Below are positions 1-7,440 of a stretch of 10,899 nucleotides of DNA, piece by piece (position 1 is the stretch's first letter; every line of letters starts with the position of its first letter). The notes under the pieces are model-generated. The model was not told the origin of the DNA and made no database searches. It saw only the letters and a list, made by a program, of their open reading frames with translations. The DNA comes from Actinomycetota bacterium (lineage in GTDB: Bacteria > Actinomycetota > Thermoleophilia > Gaiellales > Gaiellaceae): positions 1 to 10,899 of the forward strand of contig JAFALP010000336.1 of NCBI GenBank assembly GCA_019234175.1. The letters run 5' to 3'. The translations under genes and the position numbers were made by a program.

Positions 1-1
1 C

Positions 2-604
2 GATCTCGGCGTGGACGGCTTCCTCGCCGTCACCCCGTACTACAACAAGCCGCCGCAGCGGGGGATCGTCCGCCACTTCCAGGAGATCGCCGCCGCCACC
101 GACAAGCCGGTGGTCGCGTACAACATCCCCAGCCGCGTGATCGTGAACATCGAGCCGGCGACGATCACCGAGCTGGCCGAGATCGACAACCTCACAGCCG
201 TCAAGCAGGCGCACCCCGACCTCGCCGAGGCGAAGCACATCGTCGACGTCGGCCTCGACCTCTACTCCGGCGACGACCCCGTCACGCTCGACTTCCTCGA
301 GCTCGGCGGCGTCGGCGTCGTCTCCGTCACCGCGCACCTCTGGGGCGGGCAGATCAAGGAGATGATCCGCCGCCACCGTGCCGGGGACACCGCGGGCGCG
401 CGCGCGGCGCACGAGGCGATGCAGCCGTCGTACGACCTGCTGAAGATCCAGACGAACCCGATCCCGATCAAGGCTGCGGCGAACCTCCTCGGCCACGAGG
501 TCGGCGGGTACCGGCTGCCGATGGTCGACCCGACCGACGACGAGCTCGCCCGGGTCCGCGCGTGCCTCGAGCGCGCCGGCATGCTCGAGCCGGCGCGGGC
601 GTAG
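2..604 (+). CDS. dapA: 4-hydroxy-tetrahydrodipicolinate synthase, 5'-truncated by window edge
   Basis: This cytoplasmic TIM-barrel lyase condenses pyruvate with aspartate semialdehyde, the first committed step of diaminopimelate/lysine synthesis. The reading frame is open to the left edge, so the N-terminal third, including the usual pyruvate-binding TT/ST motif, lies outside the window. What remains aligns by eye with the E. coli enzyme. TPYYNKP (bases 32-52) carries the Tyr107 equivalent. YNIPSR (119-136) carries the catalytic Tyr133 and substrate-binding Arg138 equivalents. VKQA holds the Schiff-base lysine at codon 203-205. SGDD and the GGVGVVSVTA strand follow, and the C-terminal NPIPIK helix region and RLPM motif are present. 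It ends in TAG at 602-604, two bases before the RNase J start, so the two genes are probably co-transcribed. Other members of the family (N-acetylneuraminate lyase, KDG aldolase) are less likely given these motifs and the neighbour. Confidence 0.95.
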   Translation, partial: DLGVDGFLAVTPYYNKPPQRGIVRHFQEIAAATDKPVVAYNIPSRVIVNIEPATITELAEIDNLTAVKQAHPDLAEAKHIVDVGLDLYSGDDPVTLDFLELGGVGVVSVTAHLWGGQIKEMIRRHRAGDTAGARAAHEAMQPSYDLLKIQTNPIPIKAAANLLGHEVGGYRLPMVDPTDDELARVRACLERAGMLEPARA

Positions 605-606
605 TC

Positions 607-2268
607 GTGGGCGTCTGCCGGATCATCCCCCTCGGCGGCCTCGGCGAGGTGGGGAAGAACATGACCGTCTACGAGGCGGACGGCTCGATCGTCATCGTCG
701 ACGCCGGGCTCGCGTTCCCGCGCGACGAGCATCTCGGCGTCGACCTCGTCCTGCCCGACTTCTCGTATCTCGCCGACCGCGCGGAGATGGTGCGCGGGGT
801 CGTCCTCACGCACGGCCACGAGGACCACGTCGGCTCGCTTCCGTACCTGATGCGCGAGGTGCGCGTGCCCGTCGTCGTCGCGACGCGGCTGACGCTCGCC
901 CTCGTCAAGTCGAAGCTGGACGAGCACGGCCTCGGCCGCGAGGCGGAACTGCGCGAGGTCGCGCCCGGCGACGACCCGTTCCAGCTCGGCCCGTTCCGGA
1001 TCGAGCTCGTGCGCATGGCGCACTCGATCCCGGACGCCGCCGCCGTCGTCCTGGAGACGCCGGGCGGCCGCGTCGTGCACACCGGCGACTACAAGATCGA
1101 CCACACGCCCGTGGACGGCCAGCGCACCGACGTCGGCAAGCTCGCCGAGCTCGGCAACCGTGGCGTCGACCTGCTGCTCGGCGACTCGACGAACGCCGAG
1201 CGCTCCGGCGTCACGCAGTCGGAGCGCGTCGTCGGCGAGGCGTTCCGCCAGATCTTCCCGACGCGGACGGGGAAGATCCTCGTCTCTTCGTTCGCGTCGA
1301 ACGTCCACCGGATGCAGCAGGCGGCCGACATCGGCATCGAGTGCGGCCGCAAGGTCGCGTTCGTCGGCCGGTCGATGCGCAAGAACGCGAACATCGCCCG
1401 CAACCTCGGCTACATGGACGTGCCGGAGGAGGCGATCCTGAAGCCGCAGGACCTCGCCGAGCTTCCGCCGGAGCAGCAGCTCATCCTCTGCACGGGCAGC
1501 CAGGGCGAGCCGATGTCGGCGATGACGCGCATCGCGTACGACGACCATCCCGCCGTGAAGGTCGAGGCGGGCGACACGGTCATCATCTCCGCGAAGCCGA
1601 TCCCCGGGAACGAGCTCCGTGTCCACGACGCCATCAACCGCCTCGCGCGCTCGGGCGCGGAGGTGCTGCACGAGGACAACGCGCCCGTGCACGTCTCGGG
1701 CCACGGCCGCGCGGAGGAGCTGCGCACGATCATCGGCCTCCTCCGGCCGCGCGCGGTCATGCCCGTCCACGGCGAGTTCCGCATGCTCGCCGCGCACGCG
1801 CAGCTCGCGCGCGAGGGCGGCGTCCCCGAGGACCGGATCGTCCTCGCGGAGAACGGCACCGTCGTCGAGCTCGCGGACGGCGTGCCGCGCATCGTCGACC
1901 ACGTCGCCGCCGGCATGACGTTCGTCGACGGGCTCGGCGTGGGGGACGTCCACGACGTGGCGCTGCGCGACCGCCGCCGCCTCGCCGAGGACGGCATCGT
2001 CATCGTCGTCGCCACGCTCGCGGGCTCGAACGGCAAGGGCGCGCTGACCGCGCCGCCGGAGTTGATCGTCCGCGGCTTCGGCGAGGGCGCGGAGCCGCTG
2101 CTCGACGAGCTGCGCAGCGAGGCCGCGCGCGTCCTCGAGGAGCTGCTCGACGACGAGGTGACGGAGATCAAGCTTTTGCAGGAGCATCTGCACGACACGC
2201 TCGGCGGGGTCGTGTACGACCGCACGCGGCGGCGCCCGATGATCCTTCCGGTCCTGGTGGAGGTCTGA
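607..2268 (+). CDS. rnj: Ribonuclease J (metallo-beta-lactamase/beta-CASP RNase)
   Basis: RNase J is a cytoplasmic Zn-dependent 5'-3' exo- and endoribonuclease used in mRNA turnover and rRNA maturation. From the GTG at 607 the protein has 553 residues, the normal length. It opens with the family N-terminus (RIIPLGGLGEVGKNM). The metal-binding HGHEDH is at residues 69-74, followed by H158 and D161 of the HTGDYK motif. GDSTNAE, SSFASNVHR, GRSMRKN and GSQGEPM are typical beta-CASP signatures. HVSGHG and PVHGEF (H388) follow, and then the C-terminal dimerisation domain. An in-frame ATG at 562 would overlap dapA by 43 bases and add residues the family lacks, so GTG 607, two bases after the dapA stop, is preferred. 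No clear Shine-Dalgarno precedes it, which fits coupling to dapA. Its stop (2266-2268) overlaps the ATG of the next gene. The family and function are secure; J1 versus J2 type cannot be assigned. Confidence 0.96.
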   Translation: MGVCRIIPLGGLGEVGKNMTVYEADGSIVIVDAGLAFPRDEHLGVDLVLPDFSYLADRAEMVRGVVLTHGHEDHVGSLPYLMREVRVPVVVATRLTLALVKSKLDEHGLGREAELREVAPGDDPFQLGPFRIELVRMAHSIPDAAAVVLETPGGRVVHTGDYKIDHTPVDGQRTDVGKLAELGNRGVDLLLGDSTNAERSGVTQSERVVGEAFRQIFPTRTGKILVSSFASNVHRMQQAADIGIECGRKVAFVGRSMRKNANIARNLGYMDVPEEAILKPQDLAELPPEQQLILCTGSQGEPMSAMTRIAYDDHPAVKVEAGDTVIISAKPIPGNELRVHDAINRLARSGAEVLHEDNAPVHVSGHGRAEELRTIIGLLRPRAVMPVHGEFRMLAAHAQLAREGGVPEDRIVLAENGTVVELADGVPRIVDHVAAGMTFVDGLGVGDVHDVALRDRRRLAEDGIVIVVATLAGSNGKGALTAPPELIVRGFGEGAEPLLDELRSEAARVLEELLDDEVTEIKLLQEHLHDTLGGVVYDRTRRRPMILPVLVEV

Positions 2269-2828
2269 TGGCGCATCGCCTCCGCTACGTGCCCACGTGG
2301 GCGGACGTGCTCGAGGAGCTCGCCGCCGAGCAGCCGACGGCGCTCCGCCTCGTCGCCCAGCTGGGCGCGTGCGAGGCGTCCGCGCTCGCGTTCTGCCGTC
2401 TGCTCGAGCACTGGGCGCGCGGCGAGCCGCAGCCCGCCACCGCCGGCGGCAGGCAGGCGGCCCTGCGTCGCGCCGCCGAGCGGGTCGAGACGGCGCTCGC
2501 CGGGTTGGAGGAGCCCCTCGAGCGCTACCTGCTCGAGCTGGAGGCGGACGCGCTCGAAGGACGCTCGTGGTACGGCGGGCCCGGCGCGGCGGAGCTCCTC
2601 GACTGGGAGCCGATCCTCACGCGCGCCGGCGTTCGTGTCCCCGCCGAGCGCGTCGCGCAGGCGTACCTGGAGCTCGCCGTGCTCGTCCGTGCGCTCGAGG
2701 GCCTCACCGACGCGGCGCGCATCGAGCTCATGCCGGACCGCTCCTCGCTCTGGGCCGGCCTCTTCGACCTGCGCGAGAACCTCCTCGGCCGCGCGGTCGA
2801 GGACCTGCGCGTCCTCGCGGTCGCGTAG
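2268..2828 (+). CDS. Uncharacterised all-helical protein coupled to RNase J
   Basis: This 186-residue protein matches no family I recognise. It starts at the ATG of a TGATG overlap with the rnj stop and has a good Shine-Dalgarno (GGAGG, 2259-2263) inside the end of rnj, four bases before the ATG. It has the GC-rich third positions of its neighbours, which supports a real gene. The sequence is rich in Leu, Ala, Glu and Arg, with long amphipathic stretches (about residues 12-50, 63-95 and 124-150), and no signal peptide or membrane segment. A glycine/proline-bearing break (SWYGGPG) lies near the middle, and the end is again helical (SLWAGLFDLRENLLGRAVEDLRVL in two parts). Two cysteines lie about 13 residues apart in the first third (GACEAS, AFCRLL). 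It looks like a cytoplasmic helical-bundle or adaptor protein. Its position suggests, but does not show, a link with RNase J. The next gene begins nine bases later. Confidence 0.8.
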   Translation: MAHRLRYVPTWADVLEELAAEQPTALRLVAQLGACEASALAFCRLLEHWARGEPQPATAGGRQAALRRAAERVETALAGLEEPLERYLLELEADALEGRSWYGGPGAAELLDWEPILTRAGVRVPAERVAQAYLELAVLVRALEGLTDAARIELMPDRSSLWAGLFDLRENLLGRAVEDLRVLAVA

Positions 2829-2837
2829 GTTCCGCGC

Positions 2838-3659
2838 ATGCCGGGGCCCCGCCTGACCGTGGTCGGGTCGATCAACGTCGACCTCGTCGCGCGCGTGGAG
2901 CGCCTGCCGCGGCCGGGCGAGACCGTCACCGACGCGACGTTCACGCACATTCCCGGCGGCAAGGGCGCGAACCAGGCGGTCGCCGCCGCGCGCCTCGGCG
3001 CGCAGGTGGAGCTGATCGCGTGCGTCGGCAACGACGACCTCGTCGGCGTGGCGCTGACCGAGCTCCACGTCGCCGGCGTCAACCTGGACAAGCTGAAGCA
3101 CGTCGACGTCTCCACGGGCGTCGCGCTCATCGACGTCGACGCCCACGGCGAGAACGCGATCGTCGTCGCGCCCGGGGCGAACGCAGAGCTGAAGCCCGAC
3201 GACGTGCACATCGACGACACCGACGCCGTCCTCTGCCAGCTGGAGATCCCGCTCGAGACCGTCGAGCGCGCCTCCGAGCTCGCACCCGACCGCTTCTTCC
3301 TCAACGCCGCTCCCGCGCGGACGCCGTTCCCGGCCGCCGACGTCACCATCGTGAACAAGTACGAGGTGGAGGCGCTCCCCGAGCGCGCCGGCGTCGTCGT
3401 CATGACCCTCGGCCACGAGGGCGCCGTCCTCATCGAGGACGGCAAGGAGGTCGCGCGCGCGACGCCCCCGCGGGTGGACGTCGTCGACGGCACCGGCGCA
3501 GGAGACGCGTTCACCGCCTGCTACGTCGTCTCCATCCTCGAGGGGCGCACGCCGGAGGAGTCGCTGCGCCGCGCGACCATCGCCGGGGCCCTCGCAGTCA
3601 CGAAGTTCGGCGCGCAGGCGTCGATGCCGACCGCCGACGAGGTGGATGCCCTGCTGTGA
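2838..3659 (+). CDS. rbsK: Ribokinase (PfkB-family sugar kinase), compact form
   Basis: Ribokinase phosphorylates D-ribose to ribose 5-phosphate with ATP in the cytoplasm, feeding the pentose phosphate pathway and PRPP. The 273-residue protein opens with GSINVDLVARVERLPRPGET. It has the sugar-binding GGKGANQA motif (G40, G41, K42), GVALI with the GEN segment, NAAPAR, the NxxE Mg/phosphate motif N173-E176, and the PfkB signature DGTGAGDAF with catalytic base D223. It ends in GALAVTKFGAQASMP, as in E. coli RbsK. It is shorter than the usual 300-310 residues because roughly 20 residues are missing just after NxxE, where E. coli has a helix; no active-site motif is lost. ATG 2838 lies nine bases after the upstream stop, and no strong ribosome site is visible. 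Its end overlaps the nucleoside hydrolase start by four bases, which supports a role in using nucleoside-derived ribose. Another PfkB sugar or nucleoside kinase is possible but less likely. Confidence 0.88.
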   Translation: MPGPRLTVVGSINVDLVARVERLPRPGETVTDATFTHIPGGKGANQAVAAARLGAQVELIACVGNDDLVGVALTELHVAGVNLDKLKHVDVSTGVALIDVDAHGENAIVVAPGANAELKPDDVHIDDTDAVLCQLEIPLETVERASELAPDRFFLNAAPARTPFPAADVTIVNKYEVEALPERAGVVVMTLGHEGAVLIEDGKEVARATPPRVDVVDGTGAGDAFTACYVVSILEGRTPEESLRRATIAGALAVTKFGAQASMPTADEVDALL

Positions 3660-4552
3660 GCACGCCCATCGTCATCGACTGCGACCCCGGTCACGACGAC
3701 GCGATCGCCATCCTGCTCGCGCTCGCCTCGCCGGAGGTCGAGCTCCGCGGCATCGTCACCGTCGCCGGCAACCAAACGGTGGACAAGACGACGCGCAACG
3801 CGCTGAAGGTGCTCGAGCTCGTCGGCCGCACCGACATCCCGGTCGTGCGCGGCGCGGAGGCGCCGTTGAAGCGACGGCTGCGCACGGCGCCGAACGTGCA
3901 CGGGGAGAGCGGGCTCGACGGCCCCGACCTGCCGGAGCCGACGACGCCGCTCTCGAACGACGACCCCGCCGACTGGCTCGGGCCTGGCGTCGTCCTCGTC
4001 CCGACCGGCCCGCTGACGAACGTCGCGCGCCTCGTCGAGACCGGCGCGGACATCGAGCGCATCGTCTGGATGGGCGGCGCGATCGCCGAGGGCAACGTCA
4101 CCCCGGCGGCGGAGTTCAACGCGTTCGTCGACCCCGAGGCGGCGGCGATCGTGTTCGCGAGCGGGATCCCGATCACGATGGTCGGCCTCGACGTGACGCA
4201 CAAGGCGCTCTTCACGCGCGCGCACGCCGACCGGCTCCGCGACACGGGACGCGCCGGCCGCGTCGTCGCGGAGCTGTCGGACTTCTTCCAGGGCTTCCAC
4301 GAGCGACGCTATGGCTTCGACGGGTCGCCGATCCACGACGCGATGGCGGTCGCGCACGTGATCGACCCGACGCTCCTCGAGACCGTCCACTGCAACGTCG
4401 AGATCGAGACGGCGTCGCAATTCTGCGACGGGCGCACGGTCGTCGACCGGTGGCTCACCGTCGACGGGCCGCGGAACGCGCATGTCGGCGTCGACGTCGA
4501 CGCGGCGCGTTTCCTCGACCTGCTCGTGGACCGCATCTCGACCTTGCCGTGA
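3656..4552 (+). CDS. Nucleoside hydrolase (RihA/RihB-like, inosine-uridine preferring family)
   Basis: This enzyme splits the N-glycosidic bond of ribonucleosides to a free base and ribose, using a bound calcium ion. From GTG 3656 it has 298 residues. The N-terminal Ca-binding motif is DCDPGHDDAIAI, with D8, D10, D14 and D15. Next come GNQTVDKTTRNAL, NVHGESGLDGP, the PTGPLTN strand, WMGGA, and the PAAEFNAFVDPEAA block that contacts ribose. GLDVTHKA leads to the C-terminal IHDAMAVA, whose H227 and D228 correspond to the catalytic histidine and last Ca ligand. Long stretches resemble E. coli RihA (pyrimidine-specific) as I remember it, so a pyrimidine preference is plausible but not shown. The start is fixed by the GTGA overlap with the ribokinase stop and by the family N-terminus. 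It overlaps the next gene in the same way. Paired with ribokinase it forms a nucleoside-to-ribose-5-phosphate unit. Confidence 0.93.
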   Translation: MSTPIVIDCDPGHDDAIAILLALASPEVELRGIVTVAGNQTVDKTTRNALKVLELVGRTDIPVVRGAEAPLKRRLRTAPNVHGESGLDGPDLPEPTTPLSNDDPADWLGPGVVLVPTGPLTNVARLVETGADIERIVWMGGAIAEGNVTPAAEFNAFVDPEAAAIVFASGIPITMVGLDVTHKALFTRAHADRLRDTGRAGRVVAELSDFFQGFHERRYGFDGSPIHDAMAVAHVIDPTLLETVHCNVEIETASQFCDGRTVVDRWLTVDGPRNAHVGVDVDAARFLDLLVDRISTLP

Positions 4553-5253
4553 TCGTCTTCGCGTGCATCTCGCCGCACGGGGACGTGGACCTCGACCCGG
4601 CGCTGCGCGCGGCGATGGAGGAGCTGGGCCGGCGCTTCCAGGCGGCGAGGCCCGACGTCGCCGTCGTCGTGACGCCGCACAACGTCCACGTCGAGGGCCA
4701 CTTCGCCGTGATCGCGTCGTCGCGCATCGGCGAGTGGGAATGCGACCGAGAGCTCGTGCACCGGCTCCTCGCCGCCGACCTGCCGATCCTCGGCGTCTCG
4801 TACGGCGGCAACGACCCGTCGCAGGCGCAGATGCCGATCGACTGGGGGACGGAGGTGCCGCTCGCGTTCATGCCGGCCGCGCGAGTGGTGGTCGTCGCCC
4901 CTGCGCGCGACCTGTCGTTCGAGGAGCATGTCCGGCTCGGCCACGCGATCGCGTGGCTGCCCGGACGCGTGGCGCTGATCGCGTCCGCCGACAACGGCCA
5001 CGCGCACGACGCGGAAGGCCCGTACGGCTTCGACCCGGCCGCCGGCCGGTACGACGAGCTCCTCCTGGAGATCCTGCGGTCCGGCCGTCTCGACTTCCGG
5101 CCGCTGGGCGCGTACGTCGAGGCGGGGAAGGCGGACTCGCTCTGGCAGCTGCTCGTCCTCCAGGGCGCGGTGGGGGAGGTGGCTGCGGCGGAGGTCCTGG
5201 CCCACGCCGCCCCCACGTACTACGGGATGGCGGTCGCGGAGGTATCCGTCTAG
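4549..5253 (+). CDS. LigB/MEMO-fold protein, class III extradiol dioxygenase-like, substrate unknown
   Basis: This 234-residue protein belongs to the LigB superfamily, which contains class III extradiol ring-cleavage dioxygenases and the MEMO (AmmeMemoRadiSam system B) proteins. It starts at GTG 4549, in a four-base overlap with the nucleoside hydrolase stop. Visible signatures are ISPHG (H10, first metal-ligand candidate), VTPHNVHVEGHF (H44, H47, H51), GVSYGGND, IDWGTEVPL (95-105), and IASADNGHAH with GPYGFDP (H151, H153), where relatives have SADLSH and GPYGYDP. An EAGKADSLWQ segment and a final YYGMAVAEV strand complete the fold. Where ring-cleaving members such as DODA carry His in a DHGxxVPL motif, this protein has Trp (W99). 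No AMMECR1 domain or radical-SAM partner is nearby. The protein is probably cytoplasmic, with no signal peptide. A true dioxygenase, another metal or redox role, or a MEMO-like role are all open. Family assignment is good; function is unknown. Confidence 0.8.
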   Translation: MIVFACISPHGDVDLDPALRAAMEELGRRFQAARPDVAVVVTPHNVHVEGHFAVIASSRIGEWECDRELVHRLLAADLPILGVSYGGNDPSQAQMPIDWGTEVPLAFMPAARVVVVAPARDLSFEEHVRLGHAIAWLPGRVALIASADNGHAHDAEGPYGFDPAAGRYDELLLEILRSGRLDFRPLGAYVEAGKADSLWQLLVLQGAVGEVAAAEVLAHAAPTYYGMAVAEVSV

Positions 5254-5256
5254 CCA

Positions 5257-5271
5257 GCGCGAAGAACGCGC
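5257..5271 (+). other. Small hairpin just upstream of ftsK start
   Basis: GCGCG (5257-5261) and CGCGC (5267-5271) are perfect inverted repeats around the five-base loop AAGAA, in the 21-base gap between the LigB-like stop and the ftsK ATG at 5275. In RNA this would fold three bases before the start codon and might lower ftsK translation. In GC-rich DNA a five-base stem can easily occur by chance, so this is a weak call. Confidence 0.25.
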
Positions 5272-5274
5272 GAC

Positions 5275-7407
5275 ATGGCTCGCCCGAAGAAGCGGAAGCG
5301 CCGCTCGATCCCGCGCGGCTTCGTGAAGAAGTACCCCGAGCTGTGGGGCCTCGGCCTCGTCGCCCTCGGTGCCTTCCTCGGCAGCGTCCGCTACGCCGGC
5401 TGGAACGGCGGCTGGGTCGGCCGCGCGCTCGTGAACGGCTTCGAGGCGCTCATCGGCGGTGCCTCGTGGGTGCTGCCGGTCCTGCTGGTCGCGCTCGGCA
5501 GCCTCATGGTCGCGCGCAGCCAGCTCGTCGACGTCCGCCCGTTCCGCGCGGGGCTCGTCGTGCTCGCGTTCGGCCTCATGGTCGCGCTCGGCAAGGACCA
5601 CGGCGGCTACACCGGCCAGGCGCTCGGCGGCGCCGTCGGCGTCGCCATCGGCGCCACCGGATCGACCATCCTCGGCATCTTCCTCTTGCTCGTCGGCGCG
5701 CTGCTCCTCTCCGGCGCGTCGCTCGGCGCGATCCTGCGCCACTCACACCACCAAGTGCGACGCGCGGCCACGCGCGCGCGCCGTCCCCGTCCGGCCGCCG
5801 CGCCGAAGCCGGCGCGCGCGCCGCGGGCGACGACGATCGCGCGGCCGGTCGTGGACGTGGAGGAGGACTATCCCGACGTCGTCAGCGAGGCGCCGCCGCC
5901 GCCGCCGCCGCTCGTCAGCCTCGAGCCGGAGCCGCTCGTCGTGCACCAGGAGCAGCTCTTCGAGGACATCACCACCGAGCACGCCGACTACAAGCTCCCG
6001 GACCGGACCGTCCTCAACAAGAGCCCCGAGAAGGCGGGCGGCACCGGCGAGGCGTCCGCGCGCGTCGCCGAGCTGCTCGTGCAGACGCTCGCGCACTTCG
6101 GCGTGGAGGCGACCGTGATCGGCCAGATCTCCGGCCCGCGCGTGACGCGCTTCGAGCTGCAGCTCGCGCCGGGCACGAAGGTGTCGAAGGTCGCCGGGCT
6201 GAAGGACGACCTCTCGTACGCGCTGGCGACGACCGAGATCCGCATCCTCGCCCCGATCCCCGGCAAGCAGGCGGTCGGCGTGGAGCTGCCGAACCTCTCG
6301 CCGAACCTCGTCACGCTCGGCGACATCTTCGACGACCTGCCGGCGACGGCGAGCCCGCTGTCGGTTTGGCTCGGCAAGGACATCTCCGGTGCCGCGGTGT
6401 GGGCCGACCTCGCGCGCATGCCGCACCTGCTCATCGCCGGCACCACCGGCTCGGGCAAGTCGGGATGCATCAACGCCCTCCTCACGTCGATCCTCCTGCG
6501 CTCGACGCCGGACGAGGTGCGGATGATCCTCATCGACCCGAAGCGCATCGAGCTGAACCACTACGAGTCGATCCCGCACCTTCTCACGCCGGTCGTCTCC
6601 AGCCCGAAGGAGGCGAGCGCCGTGCTCGCCAACTGCCTCGCGGAGATGGAACGCCGCTACGAGCGCCTCTCGCACGTGCGCGCGCGCAACCTCAACGAGG
6701 CGAACCGTGCCTTCCGCCAGCGCGGCGAGCCGACGATCCCGTACCTGCTCGTCGTCATCGACGAGCTCGCGGACCTGATGATGGTGGCGCCGCAGGCGGT
6801 GGAGGACGCCGTCATCCGCCTCGCGCAGAAGTCGCGCGCCGTCGGCATCCACCTCGTTCTCGCCACGCAGCGCCCGTCCGTGGACGTCATCACCGGGATG
6901 ATCAAGGCGAACGTCCCCTCGCGGATCGCCTTCGCCGTGTCGTCGCAGACGGACTCGCGCGTCATCCTCGACACGAACGGCGCGGAGGCCCTCCTCGGCC
7001 AGGGCGACATGCTCTTCAAGCCGCTCGGCACCTCGCGCCTGCAGCGCGTCCAGGGCGCGTACGTGTCCGAGGAGGAGATCGCGCTCGTCGTCGAGCAGAC
7101 GCGGCAGCGCGAGCAGGAGTTGGACGAGGGCTACCTCGAGCTGCCGGAGGTCTTCGCCGACCCGGACGACGAGGCCGACCACGGCGAGTTCGATCCCGAC
7201 GACGACCCGCTCCTGGACAAGGCGATCGACATCGTCGTCCAGACGCAGACCGCCTCGGTGTCGCTCCTGCAGCGGCGCCTGCGCGTCGGGTACACCCGTG
7301 CCGGCCGCCTGATCGACATGCTCGAGCGTCGAGGGATCATCAGCGGCTACGAGGGCTCGAAGCCCCGCCGCGTCCTCGTCGACGAGGCAACACTGGCGCA
7401 ACGCTAG
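5275..7407 (+). CDS. ftsK: DNA translocase FtsK/SpoIIIE
   Basis: FtsK is a septal, membrane-anchored hexameric ATPase that pumps chromosomal DNA through the closing septum and aids dimer resolution. The 710-residue protein starts with a basic tail (RPKKRKRR), followed by about four membrane segments (near residues 23-40, 64-80, 91-106 and 118-148). A short Arg/Pro-rich linker follows (about 157-235) with a six-proline run at 207-212. The alpha/beta motor domain includes FGVEATVIGQISGPRVTRFE, Walker A GTTGSGKS (K395), DPKRIELNHYE, Walker B LLVVIDE (D496, E497) and LATQRPSVDVITG. The C-terminal gamma winged-helix domain (about 645-710, with QTASVSLLQRRLRVGYTRAG) reads the polar DNA sequences. 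ATG 5275 is chosen because it lies 21 bases after the upstream stop and begins the basic cytoplasmic tail; no strong Shine-Dalgarno is visible. The linker is short, nearer SpoIIIE than E. coli FtsK. The order dapA-rnj-...-ftsK matches Bacillus and Mycobacterium. Confidence 0.96.
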   Translation: MARPKKRKRRSIPRGFVKKYPELWGLGLVALGAFLGSVRYAGWNGGWVGRALVNGFEALIGGASWVLPVLLVALGSLMVARSQLVDVRPFRAGLVVLAFGLMVALGKDHGGYTGQALGGAVGVAIGATGSTILGIFLLLVGALLLSGASLGAILRHSHHQVRRAATRARRPRPAAAPKPARAPRATTIARPVVDVEEDYPDVVSEAPPPPPPLVSLEPEPLVVHQEQLFEDITTEHADYKLPDRTVLNKSPEKAGGTGEASARVAELLVQTLAHFGVEATVIGQISGPRVTRFELQLAPGTKVSKVAGLKDDLSYALATTEIRILAPIPGKQAVGVELPNLSPNLVTLGDIFDDLPATASPLSVWLGKDISGAAVWADLARMPHLLIAGTTGSGKSGCINALLTSILLRSTPDEVRMILIDPKRIELNHYESIPHLLTPVVSSPKEASAVLANCLAEMERRYERLSHVRARNLNEANRAFRQRGEPTIPYLLVVIDELADLMMVAPQAVEDAVIRLAQKSRAVGIHLVLATQRPSVDVITGMIKANVPSRIAFAVSSQTDSRVILDTNGAEALLGQGDMLFKPLGTSRLQRVQGAYVSEEEIALVVEQTRQREQELDEGYLELPEVFADPDDEADHGEFDPDDDPLLDKAIDIVVQTQTASVSLLQRRLRVGYTRAGRLIDMLERRGIISGYEGSKPRRVLVDEATLAQR

Positions 7408-7411
7408 GCCC

Positions 7412-7440
7412 TTCTCATCGTCCGTAAACCGGGCTAGGAT
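7412..7440 (+). promoter_or_regulatory. Putative sigma-70-type promoter for the BMP binding-protein gene
   Basis: TAGGAT at 7435-7440 is a good actinobacterial-style -10 element. TTCTCA at 7412-7417 matches four of six bases of TTGACA with a 17-base spacer. Transcription would start near 7446-7448, leaving a short leader before the Shine-Dalgarno. The region is noticeably more AT-rich than the coding DNA around it. The assignment rests on motifs only. Confidence 0.5.

Noticed and set aside
262..2193. 643-residue open frame on the - strand opposite RNase J
   Set aside because: It is the mirror of a GC-rich gene: composition is dominated by Arg, Ala, Asp, Val and His with no recognisable motif, and the + strand holds a complete RNase J.
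1410..3416. 668-residue - strand frame over rnj, the unknown gene and ribokinase
   Set aside because: It spans three real genes, has low-complexity composition and no family motifs, and is explained by the lack of stop codons in GC-rich DNA.
5888..5912. Run of CCG repeats in ftsK
   Set aside because: It encodes the proline run of the FtsK linker, which is commonly low in complexity, so no separate repeat element is called.
4482..7427. 981-residue + strand frame overlapping the LigB-like gene and ftsK
   Set aside because: It is an out-of-frame reading with Arg/Ala/Gly/Pro-rich sequence, while the true frames hold clear LigB and FtsK motifs.
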